The notes under the pieces are model-generated. The model was given only the letters and a program-made list of their open reading frames with translations. It searched no databases and was not told where the DNA came from. Of a DNA stretch of 64,000 nucleotides, positions 1 to 12,500 are shown one piece after another. Position numbers and translations under genes: made by a program. Every line of letters begins with the position of its first letter. Positions within the stretch are counted from its first letter, which is position 1. Source of the stretch: Neoceratodus forsteri (taxonomy: Eukaryota; Chordata; Ceratodontiformes; Ceratodontidae); contig CM028131.1 in the NCBI GenBank assembly GCA_016271365.2, forward strand, positions 170,256,501-170,320,500, read 5' to 3'.

Positions 1-2286
1 GTTATCCATACTGATAAGCATAAGATACTTGAGCTCCTTAATGATCACTTCACTACAGCGGGGTTGGTGTTTAATACTTCCCCTGCCAACACTCTGCACA
101 CTCAGCTGAACAGTCAGGATGCAGCTCTCCTATCCCCGGTGTCTACCACACACAGTGCAGTCTTTGCATTTGTTCCGGTGTCAGTAAAAAATGTGGAAGA
201 CTTACTCTTGGATCTGGATATTAGAAAAAGCATTGGTGCTGACCAGATTGAGCTGTACTAACAAAAACTAGCCTATCACTCCTTATCTCCTCCCATTACG
301 TACCTATTCAACCTGTCCTTGTCTCAGGGTGACCTCCCTACAGTCTGGAAGATGGCGCACATGATACCATTGTTCACGTCTGGAGACCAGATCGATTTAA
401 ATAACTACAGTACAAGTCACATTAAACTGTTCCATCAACTCACTGGTGTAGCATTTTTTTTTTGTGATGCTACTGCAGTGGCAACTCAAACTGTTAAAGC
501 TTTCAGCTGTTTTCCAACCATCCTTTGCTGCCTATTCAACTCACTTGTAACTGTTTAGTGAAATGGCAGTAGCTGTTTTGCAGTGTTTATGCATTGCATT
601 TTCATGCCATTGTTTATAAATATCACAGCATTTCTTAAGTGCATTGTTTATAAATATCACAGCATTCCTTAAGAGCACAGTTTATAAATATCACAGCATT
701 TCTTAAGAGTTGTTTAGTCTGCCTTCTGAAATGAAACTCATAAGCACTCAGCTGAAAATAAAGCTCATAGTACATAACAGCTAGTTGCAAACCAATACTA
801 ACCTTTTACTAATTCATTGAATTAAACACTGCACAGATTAGGAAACTCATTGAACAATGCTACACCAGTGAGTTGAGGGAACAATTTAATGTGACTTGTA
901 CTATACTGCCCTATATCCCTGCTCCTTATTCTATCCAAGATGCTTGAGAAAGTTGTTAACACACAGCTCAGATGCTTCCTAGAGTAATTACCTTCTTAAT
1001 CCAATGCAGTCAGGGTTTAAACCTCAGTACAGTACAATTGCAGCACTCTCCAAAGTATCCAATGATTGGCTAATGGCCTTGGATGAGGAAAAAACATGTC
1101 TGCACTTTGTTCTTAGACTTGAGCAAAGAATTTGATACAGTTGACCATGCATTGCTCCTCAGTACTCTCAGTAATCTTGGGTTAGACCGGTTGGCCGTGA
1201 CTTGGTTCACAAGTTTTCTAGCAGATCGCCACCAGAATGTTAAGGCTGATGGGGATCTTTCCCCTGTAAAACCCCTTTTAAGGGGGGTCCCTCAAGGGTG
1301 CATTTTAGGCCCACTATTGTTTGCAATTTATAAAAACAATATTGATACCAAGGTCAATTTGGCCAATATACATTTCTTCACAGATGACACGGTCCTGTAC
1401 ATAGTGAGGCCCATCCCAGAGACAGCATATGCAGATCTGCAAGATGAATTCAACTCCCTGCAGAAAAATCTTCTACACTTGAAGTTATTACTCAATACCA
1501 AAAAAACCAAGGCAATGTTGTTTTCACCCTTTATTCTTGCACCAAAGGTGTGTAACTCTGCCATGGCCCTGCAGGTCACCACCCTACTATGTGAGCCCCT
1601 TAAATTTGTGACTAAATTGAAGTACTTGGGCCTGTGGATTGACCACAAACTTTAATTTATGGAACACGTGGAGGGACTTGCAAAGAAACTAAAACAGAGG
1701 CTTGGTGTTTTCTTCAGGATTAAGAACCTGCTTACACAAGAAGCAAGGGTTAGGCTAGTCCAAACTACATTCCTGCCACTCATGGATTATGCAGATTTTA
1801 TCTATGAGCAAGGCCCGAGTTCTGCCTTGTCTAAATTAGACACACTATATCATTGGGCAATCAGATTTATCACAGATGCGCCATATCGTACTCATCACTG
1901 CACTCTTTATGCCACAGTTGGTTGGTCCTCACTTAGCTTCAGACACCATAGGAATGCAGTCTTTTGGACCTATAGGGCTATATAATCAACAGACTTTCAC
2001 AATACATTTCCAACTGTCTGCCCATCTCTCCCGCTGGCTGCTATGCGCTGAGAAGCCTTTCCCTGGTTATCCCTAAGATCAAGACATGCTTTGGAGCAAC
2101 AGCTATATGCCATGCCCTTCCAGCCATATGGAACAGCACGCAAAAGGTTCTAAAGCTTGCAATACCAGTAAACTGGGCCTTGTTTAAGGCTCTGTTCCTT
2201 CATAAGTTCAATGAATCCTGTAACTGCTTTAACTATCTGAGCTCTGTATCTTTGAACCTTGGATACTATATATATATATATATATT
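1..2286 (+). mobile_element. L2-type LINE remnant, 5' cut by window edge, split by a MITE
   Basis: This is the 3' half of a non-LTR retrotransposon ORF2. Reading through breaks, 62-410 encodes the stretch before the reverse transcriptase core, 906-1080 continues it, and 1083-1655 carries the core. That core has a DLSKEFDTVDH-like catalytic A block, a GVPQGCILGPLLF block and FTDDT, where the usual A or V before the DD pair is T. 1659-1985 and 2090-2250 give the C-terminal region, including APYRTHHCTLY and an LPAIWNS-like motif, typical of L2-clade elements. A TA microsatellite at 2266-2286 probably marks the 3' tail. Stops at 261 and 1655 and frame changes make it dead. The break at 408-903 is a DNA transposon; removing it restores the codon order. 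The clade call is by motif memory only. Confidence 0.8.
408..903. mobile_element. Tc1/mariner-like MITE with about 47-bp inverted ends and TA duplication
   Basis: The left end (CAGTACAAGTCACATTAAA) and the reverse complement of the right end (TAGTACAAGTCACATTAAA) match over about 47 bp with few mismatches. TA at 406-407 and 904-905 flanks the element. The host LINE reads N-N-Y directly into C-P-I-S once the element and one TA are removed, so the boundaries are well supported. There is no transposase. The interior holds three copies of a roughly 28-bp unit around 612-705 containing gtttataaatatcacagc. Confidence 0.85.
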
Positions 2287-2923
2287 ACTTGGACAGCCAG
2301 TGCTTAATGTAATCAGTTATAAATATCTTGGGGTATTGGTGGATAACAGACTTACACTCAAACAACACATAGAGTCTTTGACTGAAACGGTGAGTCAGAG
2401 ATTGGGGGCTTTGAGATGTATTTCTGCGTGATTTACAAAAAACATAAAAAAGAAATTGGTTCAACAATTATTGATGCCAGTCTTAGACTATGAAGGGCTG
2501 ATATAGAGAAATGCGAATGTAACAGCCCTACATATGTTGAACAATGCCTATTATAAATTAGCAAAGTTTGCAAATGGAAGCAAGACAGGTACACATCACT
2601 GTAACATATAGCTTGACTTAGGATACTTAGGACCAGAAGAAAAGAGAATGTATAACTGGTTATCATGGTGTTTCTGGTTGTCGAAACCTAAAGTTAATCA
2701 TCCACTGCAATCGTTGATATATTTTTCTTGTAATGAAGACAAGAAATATAATTTAAGAGTTAGCAAATTAGATCTGTTTATTTCCAAATACTGGATTCAT
2801 AATAAATTAGGTGAAGCTACATTACAGGCTAGTCTGGCTAAAGTATGGAATAAACATCCGATTGAAATAAGAAATAACAACACCAAAACTGAATTTCAGA
2901 CAGCTCTGAGGAAATCTTTATAG
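2287..2923 (+). mobile_element. 3' fragment of a second LINE ORF2
   Basis: The reading frame begins at a YKYLGVLVDNRLTLKQHI block, the segment after the reverse transcriptase thumb in many LINEs. It continues through an LxxLDY-like stretch near 2480 and ends at 2923 with a TEFQTALRKSL-type C-terminus. Stops at 2429 and near 2505 show decay. It has no catalytic core and is a 5'-truncated copy. It differs from the element before it, and the TA microsatellite marks the junction. Confidence 0.65.
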
Positions 2924-2929
2924 AAATCG

Positions 2930-3312
2930 AGTGACCCGGGTCACTGGAGGTCCGGCTGGGGGAGAAGGATGGAGTATCCTTGGGACAGCTCTCCTTCTCC
3001 AGGGGGGAGGGTGGAGATAGTGTCCAGTGCTAGACAGACCCCTGGCAGAGGCTGGGGATACCACAGCTACTGGTGCTCAAAAGGAATACAGAGGAGGCAG
3101 GGCGGATGCAGGATGTCATTGCACATCCCCACCTGCTCCACACAAAAAGGGGAGAAAAAACCCCTGCTCCCGATGCCTCGATGATGTCCGCTCTGGCAGC
3201 AGATTGGCTCTCAGGCCGACTCCCGCCTTTTCTGTGTTCACGGCGCCCTAGGCCAGAGGTGCCATGACCCCACCCTGGGGGGGTTAGCCAGGGGGTTCAG
3301 GGAGGACAGCTA
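2930..3312 (+). mobile_element. tRNA-type SINE body (same family as 21487-21850)
   Basis: The body matches the copy at 21487 in order: a tcactgg-like head remnant, a ctccttctccagg block, a cagaccc-ggcagaggctgggg block, a caaaaaggggagaaaa block and a gcctcgatga block. The tRNA-like head is mostly lost here. A GC-rich 3' part ends near 3312, just before the minisatellite. Confidence 0.6.
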
Positions 3313-3314
3313 CT

Positions 3315-3690
3315 AGGCTTAAAATGAGAATGTCATTTGTACCAGGTCACCGGCATCATGATGTAGCACTACCACTGCACTGATAGGCTTAATATGAGAT
3401 TTTCATTTATCCCAGGTCACCGGCATTGTGATGTAGCACTACCACTATGCTGATAGGCTTAATATGGGAATGTAATTTATCCCGAGTTACCAGTGTCATG
3501 ATGTAGCACTACCACTGCGCTGATAGGCTTAATATGAGAATGTAATTTATTCCGAGTCACCAGCATCGTGATGTAGCATTACCACTGTGCTGATAGGCTT
3601 GATATGAGAATGTCATTTATCCCGGGTCACCAGCACTGTGAGTGGTGGCATTACCACTGCGCTGATAGGCTTGATATGAGACTATAATTA
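3315..3690. repeat. 70-bp minisatellite, about 5 copies, related to the SINE head
   Basis: The anchor aggctt occurs at 3315, 3385, 3455, 3525, 3595 and 3667, giving a period of 70 bp (72 for the last). Each unit contains a gtcaccrgyrtcrtgatg block followed by tagcaytaccactgygctgat. Read on the minus strand, this resembles the tRNA-like head of the SINE at 21487-21545, including an A-box-like CAGCGCAGTGGTAG. The units differ at scattered sites, so the array is not brand new. Confidence 0.85.
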
Positions 3691-4305
3691 CTGGTAACCA
3701 CCATTAACACAGTTATATAGCTTTTTCAAATGCCATTATAACGGGTCTAACATCATACCAAGTTATTACAGCATTTCCAGACAAATTTTGCTTCAGTCTC
3801 TCTTTCCTCTAGCATTTGTAGTGCTTGTGCTTTACTAGCATTAGCACTCTACTTTTCCTTTCAGCAGTTCAGTAGTGGGAACGTTCACTTGCAAACTAGA
3901 CTATACAAAACAGTCCCACACGATCCTCCGGAGGTGTCTGTTATTGCCACCTTGTAAAGCTGTGAACTTATGAGGGGCAACAAAAAGATCACTTTAACAT
4001 GCCCCTTCCCTGTTCTCATCTCAGCTCCTGACCTACATTGTTATGGAAACACTCAGTATCCCAGCAATCAGACCAGACCCCAAGTCACAGATCGTCATGA
4101 AAAACAGACATGTATGGCTTTGAAAAACTGTAAAGTTTTGCTCTACTGTACTTAGATCTTTTGAACAACTAATTGTTAAAGTTACTCATTAATGTAGTTT
4201 GCCTAGCTGGCACCAGTCATTCAAGTTCAAACACCATTCATTTACAGGCTTTTTATCACTATAGATGCTGTAAACCCCCTGCACCAGTAATTATAAAAAA
4301 TAAAA
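3691..4305. other. Unassigned intergenic sequence
   Basis: AT-rich sequence with only short chance reading frames. I recognise no repeat or gene in it. Confidence 0.5.
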
Positions 4306-4451
4306 CATAGATGACTGTGTGTTTATGGATTTTTTTACATACCGTCAGTGTGTGATTATCTCATAAACCACTTGAGCTTCACTCTTGAGGTTCATTGGTC
4401 ATCACACACCTCAGCTGTGTAAAAAACATCCATAACACACAGTTGCCTATG
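4306..4451. mobile_element. Fold-back MITE, about 146 bp
   Basis: The two halves are near-complete inverted repeats. The left side starts catagatgactgtgtgtt, and the reverse complement of the right side starts cataggcaactgtgtgtt. Inner pairs include atggatttttttacat against its complement and the gtgtgtgat blocks. There is no coding capacity. The target duplication is unclear, so the superfamily cannot be set. Confidence 0.7.
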
Positions 4452-6799
4452 TATTATTCTCTTGGTCATTTATTGAATGCAGAAGTTTCTTAGGGGAAAG
4501 CTATCCAGAGGGATCTCCTCCAACATATTCATGTTCCTGTTGCCTGTAAGGAAAGACCGTGACAGAAATCAAAAAAGCTAACTTTTTCTAAAATTCTGCT
4601 GTAAGAAGGAGGATCTTCTTTTTTTGGCCAGTTAGAAGACATTCTAGGGCATGGAATGCTTTCATACATTGGATGGTCTACAGCTGAACCAATGGGGAAG
4701 GGGTACTGGTCATGTCAAGCAACAATTCAGTATGGGTGATTTAAACTACAGAATACAATCTGGGGGGAGCAGCTATTGGGTTCCTAGGTGGACAGCTTCA
4801 AGAGGGTTTGGACAGTCTGAGGGGAAACGTTGCAGGTAGAAAGTGGGGGAGAAGGAAGTTGGGGGTCAAAAGGGAAACAGGGAGGGGTGGCAGTTCCTTT
4901 TGTAAACTTACAGTGACCTGCACAATCGAGCAAACTAGATAGACCATAATGCCAAATTTCAAACTCCAGAACTGCTCAAAAGGTATGTGGTGACGGTGGT
5001 AACAACTTGTAACAAGAAAAAAAAACTCTCATTGTTTCACACTTGTGTTCTTTGTCAAGGGAATGCGGCCCTTGGTGACTCATGATGGCAAAAGCTAGGC
5101 AAGCACTGCCAGAGAAGTAAACTCAGCCTCAGCCCAGAGCCCCAACTCACACATGGCTGTGGCTCGCACTCCACATCCTGCTGTCATCAGGTGACTCTGA
5201 CAGCTGAGGGATGCGTCTAGTGCCAGCATAGTAAGTGAGAGTCGTGGGAGGGGAGGTTATGGGGAAAGACAATTGGGACATGGCACTGGCAGACAACCTA
5301 GTCACAGAGTTGAATTATCCCATGAGCTCCCTGGATGGAGGGGAGACCCAGTGACAGGGAACCACGGCAGATGCTTGCAGACTGCAGATTGATCATAGGT
5401 CCCACACATACCTGCAATTCTTCGGTTGCTAGGGTATATTCACCGGGTGGATGACAGTTGAAGCTGGCTGTCCCTCGGTGAATCACAAAGTTGCAATGAA
5501 TGGAATGTGGCGGGGGATGCGCAGGGAGCTATTGACAGGGCTCTGCAGCTTCTGGGTGGTGTGCACTACCTTCTGTGAGCAGATGGAATTGGCGCTTAAC
5601 AGGAAGATGGCAGATGGGGCAGATAGGACAGCAATACATTCCTCCCCTACACACTAGGGTGAGCACCTCAGGTTGGCACTGTAAACAGAGTGGGTTTATC
5701 TAAGAATAAGGTGGAATGCCCGGGCCAATAAAGAGAGAAAAGCTTGTCCCCCCACCAATTAGCAATAAGAAACTATAGAGCCATAGCTGATGATCCCCGA
5801 AGCAGCCAAGGACACATGGGGAGGCTGAGGACAGTCAAATGAGAGAATGCCCACTCAATCGAGGGGCATAAGGGGTTAATAAAACAATTGATGGAACTAA
5901 AGAGAGAACCCCTTAATAATGCAGTCTACATGCACAGCAAATAGCATGGCAGGATACCCACAAAATGCAATGGCATGATGAAACCAGCCTAGCTGCACTA
6001 CGTATTGCTATATAAGGGGCTCTAGAAACCCCCTCATGATACTTCCCAGCTCCCCAAGCACCCCTCTATAGGAGTGGGGGAAAGGCATGGAACATAGGAT
6101 CCTTTAAAAGTGCAAGAAAGATAGCAGTAGACAGGGGCAGACTGCTACAGTGGTCTATCCTTGGCTCCTGCGCCTCCCTCTGTTCACCCCTCCACCCTCT
6201 TTCAGCAGTGGACATAGTCCTTTCTCTGTCTCCCAGCCCCTCCTCTTTATTTCTCCTTTTCCTCAATTCTAACAGCCCTCTAGTTTTGCTCCTATACTAA
6301 GGATAACCATGGGGAAGTGCACAGAAGGTGATCGGGTTCCCCCTTTACCTTCACCCCTGCCCAGATGGACCATTGGTCTGTGCTGACCTAAGAATTACTG
6401 TGCTTGAAAGGAACTCATTGAGGACAGCTAGTGTTCTCAGCATGTGCAAGGGCTTTATGGGAAGGCATGAGGGACCCCCCCCAAATCCTGTTACCTTAAC
6501 TGCCCTAAGAAAGTTAGATGGAATGAGAAAAAGAGAATCTCTACTGACTAAGATACAAACATGCTGGTATTGTTTCTCAGAGTTTCATAGTACTGATAAA
6601 GCAAGTTATGTCAATAAACATAATGCTTTGGTACTGACAAGCCCGCAGTGGGCACTTAATGGTATACTGACTCTGGCACGGCCAGGGCTTCCTGGACTAG
6701 AATGTCTCCCCCTCAAAACGGATCCTCACAGAGGATGAACAGCTTGTACTAGCATTTACCCACTTCCCTAGATTTTGAGACCCCCAGAAATTTTTTTTT
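4452..6799. other. Unassigned sequence, no supported gene
   Basis: A 136-codon frame at 6328-6738 has no recognisable motif and no splice or repeat context, so I do not call it. The stretch lies upstream of an L1-type ORF2 and could hold a decayed 5' UTR or ORF1, but I see no diagnostic motif. Confidence 0.45.
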
Positions 6800-7017
6800 T
6801 TTTTTTTAGTCTTTGGTAACTGAGTAAGGCCCACTAGGCACAAGTGCCTGTTTTCAGGGGTGACCTGGGAGCACTGGGTGGTTAAATTACTTGCTCAGAG
6901 TCACACAGTATGCAAGTGGAGGTTGTGAGGATCAAACTCCGGTCTGGTCTACTGGATGTATCAAGCTCGTTCACACCTCGTTCCTCTAACCTCTAGGCTA
7001 TACTGCCAGCCCAAATA
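6800..7017 (-). mobile_element. MIR-like CORE-SINE
   Basis: Plus-strand sequence near 6890-6910 reads acttgctcagagtcacacag, followed by a gtgaggatcaaactc block and, at the far end, ctctaggctatactgcc. This is the order of a MIR/CORE-SINE in reverse, with the tRNA-like promoter at the right. A T-rich run at 6791-6807 lies at the other end. Assignment rests on recalled MIR structure. Confidence 0.7.
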
Positions 7018-7034
7018 AATGGCGTCCCAAGACC

Positions 7035-7345
7035 TGAAATGAATGTCCTGGAATATAAAGGGAATTCACACCCAGTTAAGAGAAGGAAAATCCTGGACTA
7101 TTTGAGGAAGGAAAGAGCTGGTATAATCTTTGTCCAGGAAACCCATTTAGTCAAAAAAAGAGGCTCTAAAGTTGGGTAGGGGTGGGTCTCACAGATGTTT
7201 TTCTTCTCTTACTACTCCAAAAGCAGAGGGGTAGCCATTCAAATAAGCACGGATATCCCCTTTCTTCTGGAAAAATAATTTAAGGATCTGGAGGGACACT
7301 TTGTTATTGTAATAGGCTCTCTCTGGAACCAGAATGTCACCTTAT
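7035..7345 (+). mobile_element. L1/Tx1-type LINE ORF2, endonuclease start (part 1 of 3)
   Basis: An ATG near 7041 opens a frame with KILDYLRKERAGIIFVQETH, the N-terminal APE endonuclease signature including the catalytic E of QETH. It continues past 7300 to a TLCNVY block, with stops near 7178 and 7279. The next expected residues (P-N-T) appear at about 13483, after the interrupting repeats. The element is dead. Confidence 0.75.
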
Positions 7346-7540
7346 GCAACGTATATTTATTTATTTTGTTTTTGTTGACCGGGTAAGTGCACTAGACAAA
7401 TCCTGCCTACTTTCAGGCACGACTCGGGGGAGGGGGATACAGATGAATACCAACTGACCTTGAACCAGATTAAACTGTTGGTGGTATTTTTAGTGAATGA
7501 GAGAAATTTGGCCAGGACACCGGAGAAATTCCCCTACTCT
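7346..7540 (+). mobile_element. Interspersed repeat, left half (inserted in the L1-like ORF2)
   Basis: The sequence runs from a ttgttgaccgggtaagtgc block to a gccaggacaccgg block and a target sequence ending at 7540. Its right half lies at 13325-13478 and has the catccgaaagacgg block common in vertebrate LINE or SINE tails. The two halves join cleanly once the Tx1 element is removed. The family is not named here. Confidence 0.65.
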
Positions 7541-7624
7541 GATGCTGCTGCTCTGATGTTGCAGCGATGTGGCCAGTAGGGGAGCCGTTGACCATAGCGA
7601 TGGCCACTCGGGCTGGAGCACCGG

Positions 7625-9570
7625 GTGAGTGCAGACATCGCGGACGAAAGAGATATGGAGATTGAGGAGAACTCGCAGTCAATGGTGCTGCAGATGGAGT
7701 TGAATAAATCGATGGTGCAGGCGAGGCCAGCTATGGAGCTTACCATGGGAGCGGTCCGTGGGAGAAATGCAGGCTCAGCAGTGTGCAGTCGGGAGTGGTG
7801 TGGAGAAGGAAGTTGCTGCTGTTACAAAGGAGCAGGAAGAGACTGTAAAAGTGCTTTCTTCCAAGGAGTTGGTGCAGGGTGAGGATTGCGGTTTCTGTGT
7901 TCCGGAAGCACTACGGAAGGCAATGCAATCAGAGCCTCCAGCTATCATGAGGATAGCGGTAGTAACAGAGGAAGTGGTGGAGTCGACCGAAAAAGCAAGT
8001 GGTACAGGAGGTGCAAGTGAGGAGAAGGGTCCGATGGCAGAATGGTCCGAAGAGGCGGCGCTATCTCAGGCTGGATGGATTTTGCAACCAAATGGAAAAT
8101 GGACTCCAGATCCTTCATGGCTGTCCTTTTCCCCGAAGGAATCAGGTCCTCCCCGAAAAATGGTGAAGGAGGGTGAGTCCCTTATTTTTGTCAAGCAGGT
8201 TGAAGGTCTGCCTTCAAGAAAATCATGAGGGATTCTTCTTCTGAGGCATTTGGAGGCTAGGGTAATTCACCAGTGCGGCGTCCTTCTGAACAGTTACTGG
8301 ACGAACAGGAGGTTAGGAGGGGCCCGCGTTTTGCGGATCTTTTCAAAAGAAATAAATTGGAACAGGCCCCAAGAAGAAATGCAGTTCGGCTGCGTTATAG
8401 GGGAGGATTACCTGAACACCCGGATCGGCTGTATGTGGCAAGGAAATTGTTAGTGGACTCAATGAACTTTTTGCCTGTGGATATTTACGCACTAATTAAT
8501 ATTCGGGGGGAGGATACATTTGATATTAGCTTTAAACAAATGGCTGGTTTGGAGAAATTTTGGCACAAATATGATAGTTATAAGTCTTTGCCTCTATGGC
8601 TACCTTTCTGGGCTATTCCAATTACTAAACCTTTATTCAAAACTACAAATGTGATGTTTAGGAATGAGGGGGTAAATGTGGGGGATATTCTATATTGGTT
8701 AGAACATAAATGTATGGTTCTGGGCCCCCGGAGCCAATTCTAGATACTGAAGGGATTTGGACTGGGGCATGGTGTTTTAAAGTTAAATTACATGTGGTAC
8801 ATAATGAAGTCATGCATGTTCCGAATAGCTTTTTTTTAGGTAAAGACAGGGGAGTTTGTTCCTATCCAGGGCAACCTAAAGCATGTTACAGGTGCGGTAG
8901 CCGAAGGCACTTAAGTAGTGCATGTGACAAAGTTAAATGCGCACTATGTGGGGAATTAGATCATGAGAGTGAGATTTGTAGGAACGAGTTTCGATGTAAT
9001 TTATGTGAGGAGTTTGGCCATGCATATCATCAATGTCCTTGGGCAGGACAAAATAGACAGAGGGGTTTGAATAAAGAAGATTTGATTGCTCAGGCCCAAG
9101 TTAGGGGTCAGCCTTTTCAGACTAATCCTAGGAGTAGAGTGAATATTCCTATGGCTGGTAGAGGGCAGGCATTGGTCCCTGATGCCCCAGTCGCAAATCC
9201 CGGTGAAGGGGGAAATGTTGAGGATCAATCTGTACTTCTAGTTTCACAACAGATTTCGGTCCCCCCCTCCTTCAAGTTCAGAGTCCTCTGTTCTGCTTCC
9301 TTCTATAGGGGACTCTGTGGTGGTGCCCATGGTGGACGTTCCTTTCCAGACCCCACTGAGGGTTACACGAGCGAGTAGTCGTTCGGGGGGGGTTTGCCCT
9401 ACTCAGAATTCTTTTTCAGCTCTATCCGACCTCGAGGGGGAGGTGGGTACAGAGCTGCTAAGAACTGATGAAATCCCTTGTATGGATATTGAAGAGGATG
9501 GGGTACGGAGTTACTGGAAGGGAAAAAGAAAAAGGGTAGAAAGCGGAAACAAGATAAGCCCTGAATTGAC
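7625..9570 (+). pseudogene. Tx1-type ORF1 relic (Gag-like, three CCHC zinc knuckles)
   Basis: ORF1 of this LINE encodes a nucleic-acid-binding protein that packages the element RNA. It survives as overlapping frames at 7758-8228, 8273-8743, 8710-9378 and 9317-9570, so at least three frameshifts have occurred. Three consecutive knuckles are encoded at about 8884-9035: CYRCGSRRHLSSAC, CALCGELDHESEIC and CNLCEEFGHAYHQC, each C-x2-C-x4-H-x4-C with every ligand kept. Upstream sequence is acidic and low-complexity. The initiator is uncertain because the first part is eroded. The triple-knuckle layout matches Tx1 ORF1 proteins rather than mammalian L1 ORF1. Confidence 0.75.
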
Positions 9571-9584
9571 AAACTGTATTTTCT

Positions 9585-12500
9585 ATGGCCTGTTTAAATA
9601 TTGTATCGCTAAATTGCTGCAGCATAAAGAGCTATAAGAGACGCTTAATTGGCCTGGCAGCAATGTAGGGATTTCAATGCTGATGTCATCTTTCTACAAG
9701 AGACACATTTGTCTTTCTTGCTTGAGGTGTCTCAGGTTAAGAAACTCTGTGGGACGGCCCTTCCTTTGGTCATTCGGGAAGATGCTGCGATGGGGTGGTA
9801 TTCGTTTTCTCACCTTCGTTCGAGTAACACGTTGGTAGATGTCCAGCCTGCCCGAGTGTTAATTTTGGATTGCTTATTACACGGTTTTAGTTTTAGACTG
9901 ATTAATACTTATGCTCCCCAAGTAAAGACATCGCGTATTGCTTTGTTTAATCTTCTGAAACTGTATCTATTTACTTCCAAACATGTGATTTGGGGAGGGG
10001 ATATGAATTGTAGTTTAGATATTCGTATAAAAAACCGGATTCAACAAAAAACTTATTGTGATTCGCATGCTCTTTTTCAGACAATAGAGGTAGCAAAGTT
10101 GAAAGATGCTTTCAGAGAATTATATTCTTCTACTGGCATTACTTATAAAAGGGCTGCTTTTCAAATGAGAATTGATTACCTTTTTCTCTCCAAATACTTA
10201 GTACCATTGGTTTGTTCGGTATTGCCGTGTGACTTTTCAGACCATAGGGCATTATATGGTTCACTTAGTTTGCATCAGATTCCGGCCTTTTTTCCTGCTT
10301 TTGCCAGTAGATGGATGTTGAATTCCCTTTTATTGTCTGAGGCAGTGTTTTTGGCCCAACTGAAGGACTTTGTGTCCTTCGAAATCAGTGGCAGTGTTTT
10401 TTCGGATTGGATTACATGGTGTGACAGACACTAAGACAGCTTTAAAGGATTTTTTATAGCTTATGGCAGATGGAAAGGTTCTTGAATACTTACAGTATTT
10501 AGATTTTAGAAATCAATATTATAAATTACAGTCACACCCCCGGTCTCAAGATTTAGAGGTGCAATCTCAGATAAAGTTGGCTAAGCAAAATATGCTGAAT
10601 TATCAATACCAGAGGGCAGCTTCACTTCACGCTGGTTTGAAGTTTGGCACCCAGCAGCAACCTTTTCAGGATCCCTATAGGGCTTGTAAACGTAAGATCG
10701 AGAGGAGGTTTATGTCAGGGCTTCGAGATTTCTTTGGATGGCTGAAAACTTCAGTAGCGGAAATGTTGGTGGTGGTGGAAAGTCTGGTTTCTTCTCAGTT
10801 TGGTGAGGTTTTTATTCCTTCTTCATCTTGGGAGGAAGTTTTGCATTTCTCAGTCCCTTCTATTTCTCAAGCTGATGTGGATTTATTACAAGGGCCGATT
10901 ACCAGGCAGGAGGTACAGGCAGTCATAGGCTTACTCCGTATTGGGGTTTCACCTGGTATAGATGGAATAACAAATGAATTTTATAAAGTCTTTTTGGAGG
11001 ATATGGGTGTTATATTGACTGCAGTCTTTAATGACATCCTTCATTACGGCTTCGGTGATTTGAAATTTAATTTAGCCATTTTGACGTTTATTTTCAAATC
11101 TGGTGATACCACAGATTTTGGTAATTGGAGGCCGATTAGTCTCCTAAATACTGATTATAAGATCCTTTCTACCATTTTGTGTAAAACGACTGCAAGTGGT
11201 AGCAAAAGGGGTGCTTCATCCAGCACAGACGTGTTCTATCCCTCACCGTTCAATTCAACAGAATCTAAAACTTCTGCGGGATGTGTGTGAATTTGGAACA
11301 CAAAAAAAACTAACAGGATTTATTTTGGCTTTAGATCAAGCTAAAGCTTTTGATTCAGTGTCTCATGCTTTTCTTTTTCAGGTTTTAGGTAGGTATGGGT
11401 TCCCAAAAACTTTTATTCAGTATCTTAATACCTTATACTACCAGGCAGGCTCTTGCCCATGTATTAATAATGTTTTAGGCTCTGAAATCCGGTTGAAATG
11501 CGTGGTGCGGCAGGGTTGTCCTATCAGCCCCTTATTGTATGCGTTTGTATTGGGACCCTCTTTTACGAGAGATTTAGAATAACAGGTAAATTCAGGGTTT
11601 ATCTCCTTCACTTACTTTACCTGTCCAAAAGATTTCCGCATATGCGGATGATATCTGCTTATTGGTAGCAGATGCCCAGTCGGGGTTCAAGGCTCTACAA
11701 GTGGTTAACGGTTTTTCAGCCTTAAATGGCACTAAGCTAAACTTTGGGAAATGTAAATGTTTGGCAATTGGAGAAGCTCCAAGCCCTCAGAATGTTGGGG
11801 GTATTCTAGTCTCTGATTCCATTAATATTTTAGGCCTTCTTTTTGGAAAAGGGGACTTAGCCTTTTTAAATTGGGAGAAGTGTCTGGTTAGAGAAAGGTA
11901 CAACAATGGAAATCCTGGGGTTTCTCTAAAAAGAAGCGGGTATTGATTATTAAAAAATTTTTATTACCCATTTTTTTACATGTGTGTTTGGTTTTTCCGG
12001 TGCCAATCTCTTTAGAAACAAGATTATATAGCTGTTTCTTTCAAATGGTGTGGGGTAGTCGTTTAAACCCAATTAAATGTGTGTTCACTTATTTGAAGCT
12101 AAACCAAGGTGGATTGGGGATGATAAACCCTATTGTTTTCTATCACTCCTTTTTTATGATTGCTTCTTTTCAAAATGTGGTCAAGCCTCAAGATCATCCA
12201 TGGTCGGCGTGGACTCATTTGTTATTTTCTTCTTTTATGTCCCATTGGGAAGGTGGGGGTGTTCCTAAAAAGAATAGGGTGACCGCGGCACCTTCTTATG
12301 TGGACTCAGCAGTAAGGAAACTGCGAGAATGGAAATTGGGCAAGGCACAATTACATGAGGTTCCTAGAAAATAATTTTATTCAGAAATTATGAGAAATTA
12401 ATTTTATGTCCAAGTGGATTTCCCTTTTTGTACCCCTACTAAGCTGTCGCAGGCCCTTCGTCTTTTAATGGACCATAGGATACCTCCGAATATGTGGGAT

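Noticed and set aside
3315..3690. CRISPR-like regular spacing
   Set aside because: The whole 70-bp unit repeats with no unique spacers, and the DNA is vertebrate.
6328..6738. 136-codon open frame
   Set aside because: No motif, no splice context and no repeat family; composition like non-coding sequence around it.
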